Notes under the pieces: generated by a model
What the model was told of the DNA's origin: nothing
Database searches by the model: none
Seen by the model: only the letters and a program-made list of their open reading frames with translations
Assembly (NCBI GenBank): GCA_964641715.1
Contig: CAZXMB010000127.1
Coordinates: 1 to 8,764, forward strand
Origin: CAZXMB01 sp964641715
GTDB lineage: Bacteria > Desulfobacterota > BSN033 > UBA1163
Reading direction: 5' to 3'
DNA: 8,764 nt
Program-made: the position numbers and the translations under genes
Part shown: one piece after another, positions 1-6,486 of the stretch
How the letters are laid out: the number at the start of each line of letters is the position of its first letter
Numbering within the stretch: position 1 is the first letter of the stretch

Positions 1-39
1 AGAGGAAAAAATCAAATATTTTAACCCCTCCCTCAAACG

Positions 40-98
40 GGGTAGGGGTGACTTCAGTCGCCCTCTAAAAAGGCCCCGATTAAATCGGGACCCTACCC
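40..98. repeat. Paired-hairpin intergenic element (copy A)
   Basis: Seen directly: the ends are GGGTAGGG (40-47) and CCCTACCC (91-98), which are reverse complements. Between them lie two hairpins. The first is GGTGAC/GTCGCC with loop TTCA (47-62, one G-T wobble on the + strand). The second is the GGCCCCGATT/AATCGGGACC stem (72-92). A short A-rich spacer separates them. The same plan (GTAG end, hairpin with loop TTCA, spacer, hairpin with TAAA in the loop, CTAC end) recurs at 5190-5242. I infer a dispersed non-coding element family. The second hairpin also serves as the tyrS terminator. Confidence 0.6.
67..92 (-). terminator. Intrinsic terminator after tyrS
   Basis: On the minus strand, GGTCCCGATT and AATCGGGGCC form a stem of about ten pairs with one G-T wobble and a tiny loop, followed directly by TTTTT (71-67). 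It starts about 40 bases after the tyrS stop codon. This is the standard layout of a Rho-independent terminator and marks the likely end of the rny-ymdB-tyrS transcript. Confidence 0.82.
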
Positions 99-132
99 AG
101 TGGCCCCCGCTTCAGTAACGAATTACCAAATA

Positions 133-1386
133 TTATTTCTCCTCAATCAGTTTGACACGGTGAAATTTTTTCTTCCCAGCCCTCAGCAGAATCTCCCCCT
201 TATCACTAAAATCATTGAGCGTCACCAGTTGGTCGAACTGATTGATTCTCTTTCTATTCAGGTACGCCCCTCCATGTTGAATTAGCCTTCTTGCCTCAGA
301 CCCTGAGGCTGAAAGGCTTGTTACCTCAAATAGCTTAAATAATGGAATTCCTTCAATAATTCTACTTTTCTCAATCAATATGGTGGGTATCGAATCTTCC
401 TTTGCCTCTTCATCTGAAAAAAGGACCTTTGATGCATCGCGAGCCTTTTCCGCCTCCCCTTGACCATGAACTATTTTCGTGGCTTCAAAGGCCAAAACCT
501 CTTTTGCCTCTCTAATTTCCGCTCCTTCTAACTTTCCATATCCCTCCACCTCCTCCATGGGGAGAAAGGTGAAGAGGGCTAAAAATCGTCTCACATCTCG
601 ATCATCAGTATTGATCCAAAACTGGTAATATTCATAGGGAGAAGTTCTCTCGGAATCCAACCAGACCGCACCTCTCTCTGTTTTTCCCATCTTCCTGCCA
701 TCCGCAGTCATGATCAGGGGGAATGTGATGCCATAGGCCTGTTTTCCTTCGAGACGGCGGATGAGGTCAACCCCAGCAACAATATTTCCCCATTGATCGC
801 TACCCCCCATTTGAATCAAACAATGATGATGTTTAAAAAGGTACCAGAAATCATAGGCCTGAAGAAGCTGATAATTAAATTCGATGAAGGATAAGCCCGT
901 TTCCAATCGGATCTTTACCGATTCCGTGGCCAACATCCGATTCACACTGAAATGGACGCCGATATCCCTTAAAAAATCGATGTAATTGAGTTTGGTCAAC
1001 CAGTCGGCGTTGTTTAAGAGAAGAGCTCTCCCATTCGAAAAATCTAAGAATCGGGCAAACTGTTTTTTCTGTGCTTCAGCATTTTGGTTCAATTCCTCAT
1101 AAGTCATGATCTGCCGCATTTCATCCTTGCCGCTCGGATCTCCGACCAGCCCGGTTCCTCCTCCCACCAGAGCGATAGGTCGGTGCCCCTGCCTTTGCAT
1201 ATGGGCCAATGACATGATGGGGACCAAATTTCCCACATGAAAACTCGAAGCCGTTGGATCGAACCCGATATAACAGGTCACCTTCCCTTCTAATATTCCA
1301 GCGATCTTTCCTTCATCAATCACCTGCTCAACAAAACCTCTTTCTCTGAAAATATCCAGGACCGTTTTATTCCCTTTCGTTCCCAT
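133..1386 (-). CDS. tyrS: Tyrosyl-tRNA synthetase
   Basis: Class I aminoacyl-tRNA synthetase that activates tyrosine with ATP and loads it onto tRNA-Tyr in the cytoplasm. The protein has 417 residues, the usual length of the bacterial TyrS form with a C-terminal S4 domain. Visible motifs are the HIGH-type signature HVGN (50-53), the substrate-binding YQLLQAYD stretch (172-179), GGSDQWGN (about 194-201) and the KMSKS-type loop KMGKT (232-236). An S4-like RNA-binding segment follows at about residue 350 (EARRLIQHGGAYLN). The ATG at 1386 is preceded by AAGGAG a few bases upstream. That ribosome site lies inside the 3' end of ymdB, whose last 20 bases overlap tyrS, so translational coupling is likely. 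A strong terminator follows. No key residue is missing. Confidence 0.97.
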   Translation of the reverse strand: MGTKGNKTVLDIFRERGFVEQVIDEGKIAGILEGKVTCYIGFDPTASSFHVGNLVPIMSLAHMQRQGHRPIALVGGGTGLVGDPSGKDEMRQIMTYEELNQNAEAQKKQFARFLDFSNGRALLLNNADWLTKLNYIDFLRDIGVHFSVNRMLATESVKIRLETGLSFIEFNYQLLQAYDFWYLFKHHHCLIQMGGSDQWGNIVAGVDLIRRLEGKQAYGITFPLIMTADGRKMGKTERGAVWLDSERTSPYEYYQFWINTDDRDVRRFLALFTFLPMEEVEGYGKLEGAEIREAKEVLAFEATKIVHGQGEAEKARDASKVLFSDEEAKEDSIPTILIEKSRIIEGIPLFKLFEVTSLSASGSEARRLIQHGGAYLNRKRINQFDQLVTLNDFSDKGEILLRAGKKKFHRVKLIEEK

Positions 1387-2182
1387 TTTCTCCTTCTCTC
1401 CCGTTCAGTGGAACCCGGATCCTCTGGATGCTCTCCGATTTTCCTGTCTTCTGATCGATCTCGATGATGACCCCTTGAAGTTCAACCTCCCCTGTAGCAA
1501 CATCGAACTTCCACGGAATTTGTGTGAGCAAACGGTCCAACGCCACCTGTTTTCGAATGCCGATGACCGAATCCAGGGGCCCTGTCATTCCTACATCGGT
1601 GATATAGGCCGTCCCTTCGCTCAATATCTTCTCGTCGCTCGTCTGGATATGGGTATGTGTTCCCAATACCGCAGAGACTCCCCCATTTAAGAACCATCCC
1701 ATTGCCATCTTTTCTGAAGTAGCCTCTGCATGGAAATCAACCACGATGTTTGGCGTCTCCTTCCTCAATCGTTCAACCTCTTTCTCTCCTGTACGGAAGG
1801 GACAATCCAGGTGCTTCATAAAAACCCTTCCCTCGAGATTGATCACACCGACCTTCTCCCCATGGTTCAACTGGAATAACCCGGAGCCTCTGCCCGGGAC
1901 CTGAGAGGGATAGTTGGCAGGTCTCAAGATTCGATGCTCTTCATCTAAAAAAGGGATGATTTCCTTTTTGGCCCAGATGTGGTTACCCGAGGTCAGGACG
2001 TCCACCCCTTGACCTAAAATCTCCGATGCAATCACAGGGGTAATCCCCATTCCTCCTGCGGCATTTTCCCCATTGGCAATCGTAAACTCAATTCCATGGT
2101 CGTCAATCACTTTTCTTAACAGCCCACGGATTGCCTTTCTTCCCGGGCTTCCGACGATGTCACCGACCATAAGAATACGCAT
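1367..2182 (-). CDS. ymdB: YmdB-family metallophosphoesterase (TIGR00282 type)
   Basis: Predicted dinuclear-metal phosphodiesterase of 271 residues. In Bacillus subtilis the family member YmdB hydrolyses 2',3'-cyclic AMP and affects RNA turnover and biofilm choice; the substrate here is not shown by sequence. Metal-binding motifs are complete: GDIVG with D8, NGEN (37-40), GNH (66-68), DFHAE with H151, and GTHTH with H176 and H178. The start ATG at 2182 has only AAGGG almost touching it and GGATGGG further up, so its ribosome site is poor or unusual; no better in-frame start is visible. It lies between rny and tyrS. The rny-ymdB pairing is found across many bacteria and fits a shared role in RNA metabolism. 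Its 3' end overlaps tyrS by 20 bases. The gene symbol is by homology to the Bacillus gene. Confidence 0.93.
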   Translation of the reverse strand: MRILMVGDIVGSPGRKAIRGLLRKVIDDHGIEFTIANGENAAGGMGITPVIASEILGQGVDVLTSGNHIWAKKEIIPFLDEEHRILRPANYPSQVPGRGSGLFQLNHGEKVGVINLEGRVFMKHLDCPFRTGEKEVERLRKETPNIVVDFHAEATSEKMAMGWFLNGGVSAVLGTHTHIQTSDEKILSEGTAYITDVGMTGPLDSVIGIRKQVALDRLLTQIPWKFDVATGEVELQGVIIEIDQKTGKSESIQRIRVPLNGREGENGNERE

Positions 2183-2208
2183 CCCTTAAACCCATCCAAA
2201 CAATGATG

Positions 2209-2285
2209 AGTAATCAGTAATCGGTTATCAGTAATCAGTATGACCACCACTGGTCGCTGATTACTGGTTACTGATCACTGATCAC
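2209..2285. repeat. Heptad-repeat palindromic element (copy 1)
   Basis: Seventy-seven bases in unbroken 7-nt register, or eleven units. The left half is AGTAATC, AGTAATC, GGTTATC, AGTAATC, AGTATGA. The centre is CCACCAC. The right half is TGGTCGC, TGATTAC, TGGTTAC, TGATCAC, TGATCAC. The halves are inverted: CAGTAATCAG (2229-2238) pairs with CTGATTACTG (2257-2266), and inside it GACCA pairs with TGGTC around a 4-base loop. It fills most of the gap between the rny stop and the ymdB start. The T-run at 2286-2292 is on the + strand, so it does not make a terminator for these minus-strand genes. A second element of the same size and register lies at 7381-7457. Confidence 0.8.
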
Positions 2286-2290
2286 TTTTT

Positions 2291-3859
2291 TTACTTGGCG
2301 ATATCCACGGCCCGCATCTCCCGGATGACGGTCACTTTGATCTGACCCGGATAGGTCAATTCCTTTTCAACCCTTCTGGCAATATCCTTGCAGAGGATTA
2401 AAGAATCCTCATCAGAGATCCGATCCGGCTGAACGATGACACGAATTTCCCTCCCTGCCTGAATGGCATAGGATTTCTCTACACCTGAGAAGGACTGAGC
2501 GATTTTTTCCAGGTCTTCCAACCGTTTCACATAGGTTTCTAACATCTCACGCCTTGCCCCGGGTCTTGCCCCGGAAAGGGCATCTGCGGCCTCCACTAAA
2601 ACATCTAATAGGTTTTCAGGCTTCTCCTCTTCATGGTGAGAGGAAATGGCGTGTACAATGATGGGTGACTCTCCGTATTTTCTCGCTAATTCCGCACCAA
2701 TCTTTGCATGTGGGCCCTCTACCTCATGATCGACCGCTTTGCCAATATCGTGCAAAAGGCCTGCCCTTTTAGCCTGCTTCATATTGATGCCCAATTCAGT
2801 GGCCATAACACCACAGAGGAACGCAACCTCCAAAGAATGCTGATAGACATTCTGGGCATAACTGGTCCGATATTTGAGCCTCCCGATGAGCTTGATCAAT
2901 TCAGGATGTATACCGTGGACTCCTACATCAAAAGTCGCTTGTTCCCCTGCCTCACGGATCGATGTTTCGACTTCCTGCTCCACCTTCTGGACAATTTCCT
3001 CAATTCGTGCAGGATGGATCCTCCCGTCACTCACCAGGCGTTCCAAAGAGATGCGGGCAACCTCTCTGCGAATGGGATTGAACCCCGAAAGGATCACGGC
3101 CTCCGGGGTATCGTCGATGATCAAGTCCACCCCTGTCGCTGCCTCAAGGGCTCTGATATTTCTACCTTCGCGACCGATGATCCTCCCTTTCATCTCCTCA
3201 TTTGGCAGGTTCACTACTGAAACGGTTTTTTCGGCCACATACTCCCCGGCATAACGTTGAATGGCTAAGCTGATGATCTCTTTTCCCTTTTTATCAGCAA
3301 TCTCCCGTGTTTCATCCTCGATTCTCTTGATCTTTTTTGCCCCCTCATGCTTCGCCTCTTCTTCCATCGATTCCATGAGGAGCCTTTTGGCTTCATCAGC
3401 AGTCATTTTGGAAATATTCTCCAGCTGTACCCGCTGCCTCTGGAGAACCTCTGTGACCTTCTTCTCCATCTCTTGAGTCGCCTTTTCCTGTTGGATCAAC
3501 GCCTTTTCTCTTCGAATGGCCTCACCTTCCCTGTTATCGAGAAGTTCAATCTTCTTGTCCAGATTCGACTCTCTTTGAATGATCCTTTTCTCTAAATTTT
3601 GCAGCTCCTGGCGTTTTTCAACCATCTCCTTCTCAAAGGCAGCTTTTTCCTGATAAAATTGGTCTTTGGCCTGGAGAAGAGCCTCCTTCTTTAAGATCTC
3701 AGCCTCCTTCCCCGCTTCCTCAACGATACGTCTGGCAACCTCCCTGGACGCACCAATCTTCGCCTCGGTATATCTTTTCCTTAGCAGAAACCCAATGACT
3801 GCTCCGAGAAATGCAATAACAGAAACGATAAGGATGTATACTCCAATCGTTAAGTCCAA
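2291..3859 (-). CDS. rny: Ribonuclease Y
   Basis: Membrane-anchored endoribonuclease that starts decay of many mRNAs and matures some RNAs. The protein has 522 residues, the family's normal size. Domains in order: an N-terminal membrane helix (about 5-26) followed by the basic patch RKRY; a long charged coiled coil (about 35-195); a KH RNA-binding domain with the GREG loop (229-232); and an HD catalytic domain with H341 and the H370-D371 pair (LLHDIG). The start is TTG at 3859, chosen because GGAGGTG lies nine bases upstream and the membrane helix begins just after it; no ATG is nearby. It heads the group with ymdB and tyrS. The stop codon lies six bases from the heptad repeat at 2285. Confidence 0.96.
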   Translation of the reverse strand: MDLTIGVYILIVSVIAFLGAVIGFLLRKRYTEAKIGASREVARRIVEEAGKEAEILKKEALLQAKDQFYQEKAAFEKEMVEKRQELQNLEKRIIQRESNLDKKIELLDNREGEAIRREKALIQQEKATQEMEKKVTEVLQRQRVQLENISKMTADEAKRLLMESMEEEAKHEGAKKIKRIEDETREIADKKGKEIISLAIQRYAGEYVAEKTVSVVNLPNEEMKGRIIGREGRNIRALEAATGVDLIIDDTPEAVILSGFNPIRREVARISLERLVSDGRIHPARIEEIVQKVEQEVETSIREAGEQATFDVGVHGIHPELIKLIGRLKYRTSYAQNVYQHSLEVAFLCGVMATELGINMKQAKRAGLLHDIGKAVDHEVEGPHAKIGAELARKYGESPIIVHAISSHHEEEKPENLLDVLVEAADALSGARPGARREMLETYVKRLEDLEKIAQSFSGVEKSYAIQAGREIRVIVQPDRISDEDSLILCKDIARRVEKELTYPGQIKVTVIREMRAVDIAK

Positions 3860-4307
3860 ATGTTATTTCACCTCCTTTTCGTCACTGAGAAGATTGTTTT
3901 TATGAAACCCTACCTCCCTGCTTTTTATAAAAGGAGCATGGGATCGGGCTTCAAAAAGATAAGGAGATAGTTTTAGGGAAGAGGAAAGAGTAGTTTGAGT
4001 GGGCCCTGATAGGGAAGAAAAAATGAGCAAAACCCAGAGGTTGACTTCCAGCGGACCTTTTTATATCGCGAAATCCTAATTTCCTCTGAACGAGGAAGTC
4101 AGGAAGTCTTTCCATACCCTCCCTGACCGGGATATTGAAAATCCCCCGTTCCCGGTCTCCCCATTCAGTGAAACTCAGCAGGATCCCTATCGTCTTCAAA
4201 ATCTGTATCGCTGTTATACCCATTCTCTTCTCTTCAGGATCTATTGTCGCCTTTTCTCTATCCTATCCTACCCTCTATCTATCTTCCCACAATAAAGCTA
4301 CTTATAA
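3860..4307. other. Long intergenic region with inverted repeats, no recognised gene
   Basis: About 450 bases between the 6S-like RNA and rny. It holds an exact 8-base inverted pair, GACCGGGA (4125-4132) and TCCCGGTC (4150-4157); a 6-base hairpin TTCCTC/GAGGAA (4081-4097); and GACTTCC (4043-4049), which is complementary to two copies of GGAAGTC (4094-4100 and 4102-4108). A purine-rich tract on the minus strand (about 4243-4290) contains short TAGGATAGGATAG repeats. A minus-strand ORF of 90 codons (4223-3951) starts with ATG behind purine-rich sequence. Its product resembles nothing I know, and its last third is rich in Phe and Ser like translated non-coding sequence, so I do not call it a gene. 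The rny leader and ribosome site occupy the low end. Confidence 0.5.
3926..3954 (-). promoter_or_regulatory. Possible promoter for rny
   Basis: On the minus strand TTGAAG (3954-3949), a 17-base gap and TTTATA (3931-3926) make an acceptable housekeeping-sigma pair, giving a leader of about 60 bases before the rny start. The -10 lies in an AT-rich palindrome, so the match could be chance. Confidence 0.35.
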
Positions 4308-4419
4308 GTCCCTGACGGATTCCATCGGGCCAGTGGTCTCAAACAACCAGCGGGGAGAAGCCCCTTTGACTCGACTCTAACGTTATCGATCCTCTGCCTC
4401 TCTGAACACCGCAGGGGAC
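4308..4419 (-). ncRNA. ssrS: 6S RNA (compact SsrS-like)
   Basis: 6S RNA mimics an open promoter and sequesters sigma70 RNA polymerase. Here the minus strand has a closing stem GTCCCCTGCGG (4419-4409) with CCGTCAGGGAC (4318-4308). This is followed by GTGTTC, as in the CCTGNGGTGTTCG 5' motif common in proteobacterial 6S RNAs. Further in, GGCAGAGG pairs imperfectly with CCACTGGCC. Then comes an unpaired GATCGATAACG-type bubble segment, then TCAAA/TTTGA and an apical GGGG-CTTCT-CCCC hairpin. The result is one long rod with a central bubble, as the family requires. It starts one base after the zapA stop, and zapA-ssrS linkage is widely conserved. The visible core of 112 bases is shorter than the usual 160-190, so the true ends may lie further out. 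The call is inference from fold and context. Confidence 0.66.
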
Positions 4420-4420
4420 A

Positions 4421-4750
4421 TCATCCTGTAATACTGATTTTCCCCGATTCCTTCCCTCCTATTTTGATATCGATCTTTTCAGCCAGATCTTTCGTTCTCA
4501 CTTCAATCTCGCGAAGGGTTGCCATCCTCTTCTCTCTCTCCTTTAAAAAATCATCCGCAATATTAAGCGCAGTCAAAATGGCAACATTCAATGTGGAAAC
4601 ACTCCTCGTCTTTTTTAGAATCTCATCCATCTTCTCATTCACATACTTCGCTACTTCCCGGATATGATCCTCTTCGGCTTCGGTCTTTACGGTATAGGTC
4701 TGGCCAAAAACTTTAATTTCGACAGATCGCTCCATTCCCATTTTTTTCAA
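4421..4750 (-). CDS. zapA: Cell division protein ZapA
   Basis: Small cytoplasmic protein that bundles FtsZ filaments and stabilises the Z ring. The reading has 109 residues, typical for ZapA. The N-terminal globular part contains the VFGQTYTVKT strand pair (about 14-23). The middle carries the family-typical helix ending in ILTALNIADDFLKE (about 58-71), and a C-terminal coiled-coil helix follows. The start is uncertain. TTG at 4750 has GGAG five bases upstream, while ATG at 4741 (three codons in) or ATG at 4735 would give slightly shorter proteins with looser spacing; the conserved core is unaffected. The zapB-like gene ends 36 bases upstream and the 6S-like RNA begins directly downstream, so the three probably share transcription. 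Confidence 0.88.
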   Translation of the reverse strand: MKKMGMERSVEIKVFGQTYTVKTEAEEDHIREVAKYVNEKMDEILKKTRSVSTLNVAILTALNIADDFLKEREKRMATLREIEVRTKDLAEKIDIKIGGKESGKISITG

Positions 4751-4786
4751 TCCCGCTCCGTTTTTTCCAACGGATAAGAAGCAGTT

Positions 4787-5062
4787 CTAAAGATCGATCC
4801 CCTTTAAGTGATGAAGGAGCTGGTCAATCCGGACCTTAACCTTTTCTCTGTCCTGAGAGAGAAGATCCATTTCTTTTTCCATTTTCACTCTCTTCTCTCT
4901 CTCCGCCTCCAGTACAGAAATCAGTTCATCTCTTTCCTTCACAAGATCTTGATATCTTGCTAACAACTGGCCGATCTTCTCTTCGAGGTTTTCAAGCAAC
5001 TTTGGTTCACCTTCGGAGGTCTTCTTCTCAGCCGATTGATCTAATGATATTTCTTCAGTCAT
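4787..5062 (-). CDS. Small coiled-coil protein, ZapB-like division factor
   Basis: The protein has 91 residues. The first 20 are acidic and probably disordered; almost all the rest (about 22-88) is a charged helix with heptad-spaced leucines, ending in the pattern RIDQLLHHLKGIDL. No signal peptide or membrane helix is present. Small coiled-coil genes directly upstream of zapA, with a C-terminus of this style, are commonly annotated as ZapB-type proteins, which layer onto the Z ring by binding ZapA. The function is inferred from context and coiled-coil character, because such sequences have little specific identity. The ATG at 5062 is preceded in frame by a TGA, so the start is fixed within a few codons, but only a weak ribosome site (GGG) is seen. 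Confidence 0.68.
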   Translation of the reverse strand: MTEEISLDQSAEKKTSEGEPKLLENLEEKIGQLLARYQDLVKERDELISVLEAEREKRVKMEKEMDLLSQDREKVKVRIDQLLHHLKGIDL

Positions 5063-5166
5063 AAAATGTCAACCCAGTTTGTTTGTGTCATCTTTTTGGT
5101 CTATTTAGTCTATTCTGTATTGAAACTGATGAAGCAAACAACATAAACGAAATGAACCATATAAAC

Positions 5167-5270
5167 TAATACGAACGCATTATATCTTTTGTAGGGCAAC
5201 CCTTCAGGGTTGCTTTAAGCAAGGCTAAAGCCTTGCGCTACATGTAAAACGATTTAATGCGTTTGTATTA
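5167..5270. repeat. Nested inverted-repeat element with paired hairpins (copy B)
   Basis: The outer arms are 20 bases each (5167-5186 and 5251-5270) and are reverse complements at 18 of 20 positions (core AATGCGTTNGTATTA). Inside, TGTAG (5190-5194) and CTACA (5238-5242) form inner ends. Between them are two perfect 7-bp hairpins: GCAACCC-TTCA-GGGTTGC (5196-5213) and GCAAGGC-TAAA-GCCTTGC (5219-5236). It begins twelve bases after the prfB stop codon. The inner part matches the plan of the element at 40-98. There is no coding potential. A small non-autonomous mobile element or a 3' mRNA structure are both possible; neither hairpin is followed by a clear T-run in the minus direction. Confidence 0.75.
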
Positions 5271-5281
5271 AATAAACTCAT

Positions 5282-6377
5282 TTATGAAGTGCTGAGCAGA
5301 TAGGCTCTTATAAAATCATCGATTTCACCATCCATTACCCGATCCACTTGATGGACCACCTTATTGGTGCGATGATCTTTTACCATTTTATAAGGATGCA
5401 TAATATAGGAACGGATCTGACTGCCCCAGGCAATCTCCTTCTTTGAGTTGTGAAGCTCCTGTAACTTTTCCTCTTTCCCTTTCAGTTCCTCTTCATAAAG
5501 TCGCGCCCTCAATATCTTCAGGGCCGTCGCCTTATTCTTGTGTTGAGATCGTTCATTCTGACATTGAACCACAATGCCGGTGGGAAGGTGAGTGATTCGA
5601 ACGGCTGAGTCCGTTTTATTGACATGTTGCCCCCCTGCTCCACTTGATCGGAATGTATCAATCCTGAGATCCTTCTCGTCAATTTCAATGGAAATATCAT
5701 CAGGCACTTCCGGTATGACAAATACCGAAGCGAAGGAGGTATGGCGTCTCGCCCCGGCATCAAAGGGTGAGATTCGAACCAGCCTGTGGATACCCACTTC
5801 TGCCTTCAGATATCCGTAGGCATAACGGCCATCCACGGTAAAGGTCACGTTCTTTAAACCGGCTTCTTCGCCGGGGAGGATATCAACGATCTCTTTTCGA
5901 TATCCCTTCTTTTCTGCCCACCTCAAATACATCCTGAGAAGCATTTCAACCCAATCCTGGGCCTCCGTACCCCCTGCGCCTGCATTGATGCTCACAATGG
6001 CATTTCTTTCATCATGCTCCCCTCCTAACATTCGCCTAAATTCCATCTGGTCGATCGCCTCTTCACTCTGACGAATCCTCTCCAGCAGATCCTGAGCCTC
6101 ATTCTCATCCTTCTGCTCTTCAATGAGTTGGAGGAGTATTTCCATCTCCTCCACCTCCTTCTTCTTCTGTTGCCAGGGCGATAGACCTTCGATGAGGGAA
6201 GTCCTTTCCTTTAAGATTTTTTGTGTGGCCTCATCTCCTATCCAGAAACTGGGTTCGGACATCATCTTTCCAATCTCATCCAACCTCTTCTGCTTATCTT
6301 CAACGTCAAAGATGCCCCCGCAAGAACTCCAAACGACTGTTCAGCTCTTTTAGTTTTTCTTTCAGTTCGAGTATCAT
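5282..6377 (-). CDS. prfB: Peptide chain release factor 2 (programmed frameshift)
   Basis: RF2 recognises UGA and UAA stop codons and triggers release of the finished protein. Reading begins at ATG 6377, with AAGGAAGGTGAT about eight bases upstream. It runs 23 codons to CTT, meets TGA (6308-6306), shifts +1 and continues from GAC (6307-6305) to the stop at 5282. The joined protein has 364 residues, the normal RF2 length, and the join reads RGHLDVEDKQKRLDE as in other RF2s. The stop-recognition motif SPF falls at 203-205 and the catalytic GGQ at 248-250, both intact. An unshifted caller would wrongly start inside the protein near 6283. The 109-base AT-rich gap to sucD probably holds its own promoter, though I cannot define one. 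RF2 levels control the shift by autoregulation. Confidence 0.96.
6305..6320 (-). promoter_or_regulatory. RF2 programmed +1 frameshift site
   Basis: On the minus strand CGGGGG (6320-6315) is followed by CAT, then CTT-TGA-C (6311-6305). In the known RF2 mechanism, the G-rich Shine-Dalgarno-like stretch three bases before CTT and the slow in-frame UGA push the ribosome +1. Layout and spacing match the classical site (AGGGGG-TAT-CTT-TGA-C), with only A to C and T to C changes upstream of CTT. Confidence 0.95.
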
Positions 6378-6486
6378 ATAAATCACCTTCCTTATAAGAT
6401 TCCTTTTATTAAAATAACATAAATCATGAAAAAGATAAAATATTTTTTATAATCAATTGAAATTATTATATAATTTTATTTAAACA

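Noticed and set aside
2209..2292. Heptad palindrome plus T-run as an intrinsic terminator
   Set aside because: The T-run is on the + strand end, whereas all genes here are transcribed from the minus strand; it could only stop antisense transcripts.
2708..3220. Plus-strand ORF of 170 codons
   Set aside because: It lies wholly opposite the KH and HD domain region of rny, has no recognisable domain and no convincing ribosome site; an antisense shadow of a conserved gene.
3951..4223. Minus-strand 90-codon ORF in the gap before rny
   Set aside because: Product is unlike any family I know, its end looks like translated non-coding sequence, and it covers inverted repeats; kept only as a possibility in the intergenic entry.
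6283..6377. Early TGA in prfB read as a broken gene or as a gene starting near 6283
   Set aside because: The TGA sits in the canonical CTT-TGA-C frameshift site and the joined protein is full length with standard RF2 N-terminal sequence.
6378..6486. AT-rich gap between sucD and prfB as a replication origin or a defined promoter
   Set aside because: It is strongly AT-rich with an imperfect palindrome, but I find no repeated DnaA-type boxes and no clear -35/-10 pair; a prfB promoter is likely here but cannot be placed.
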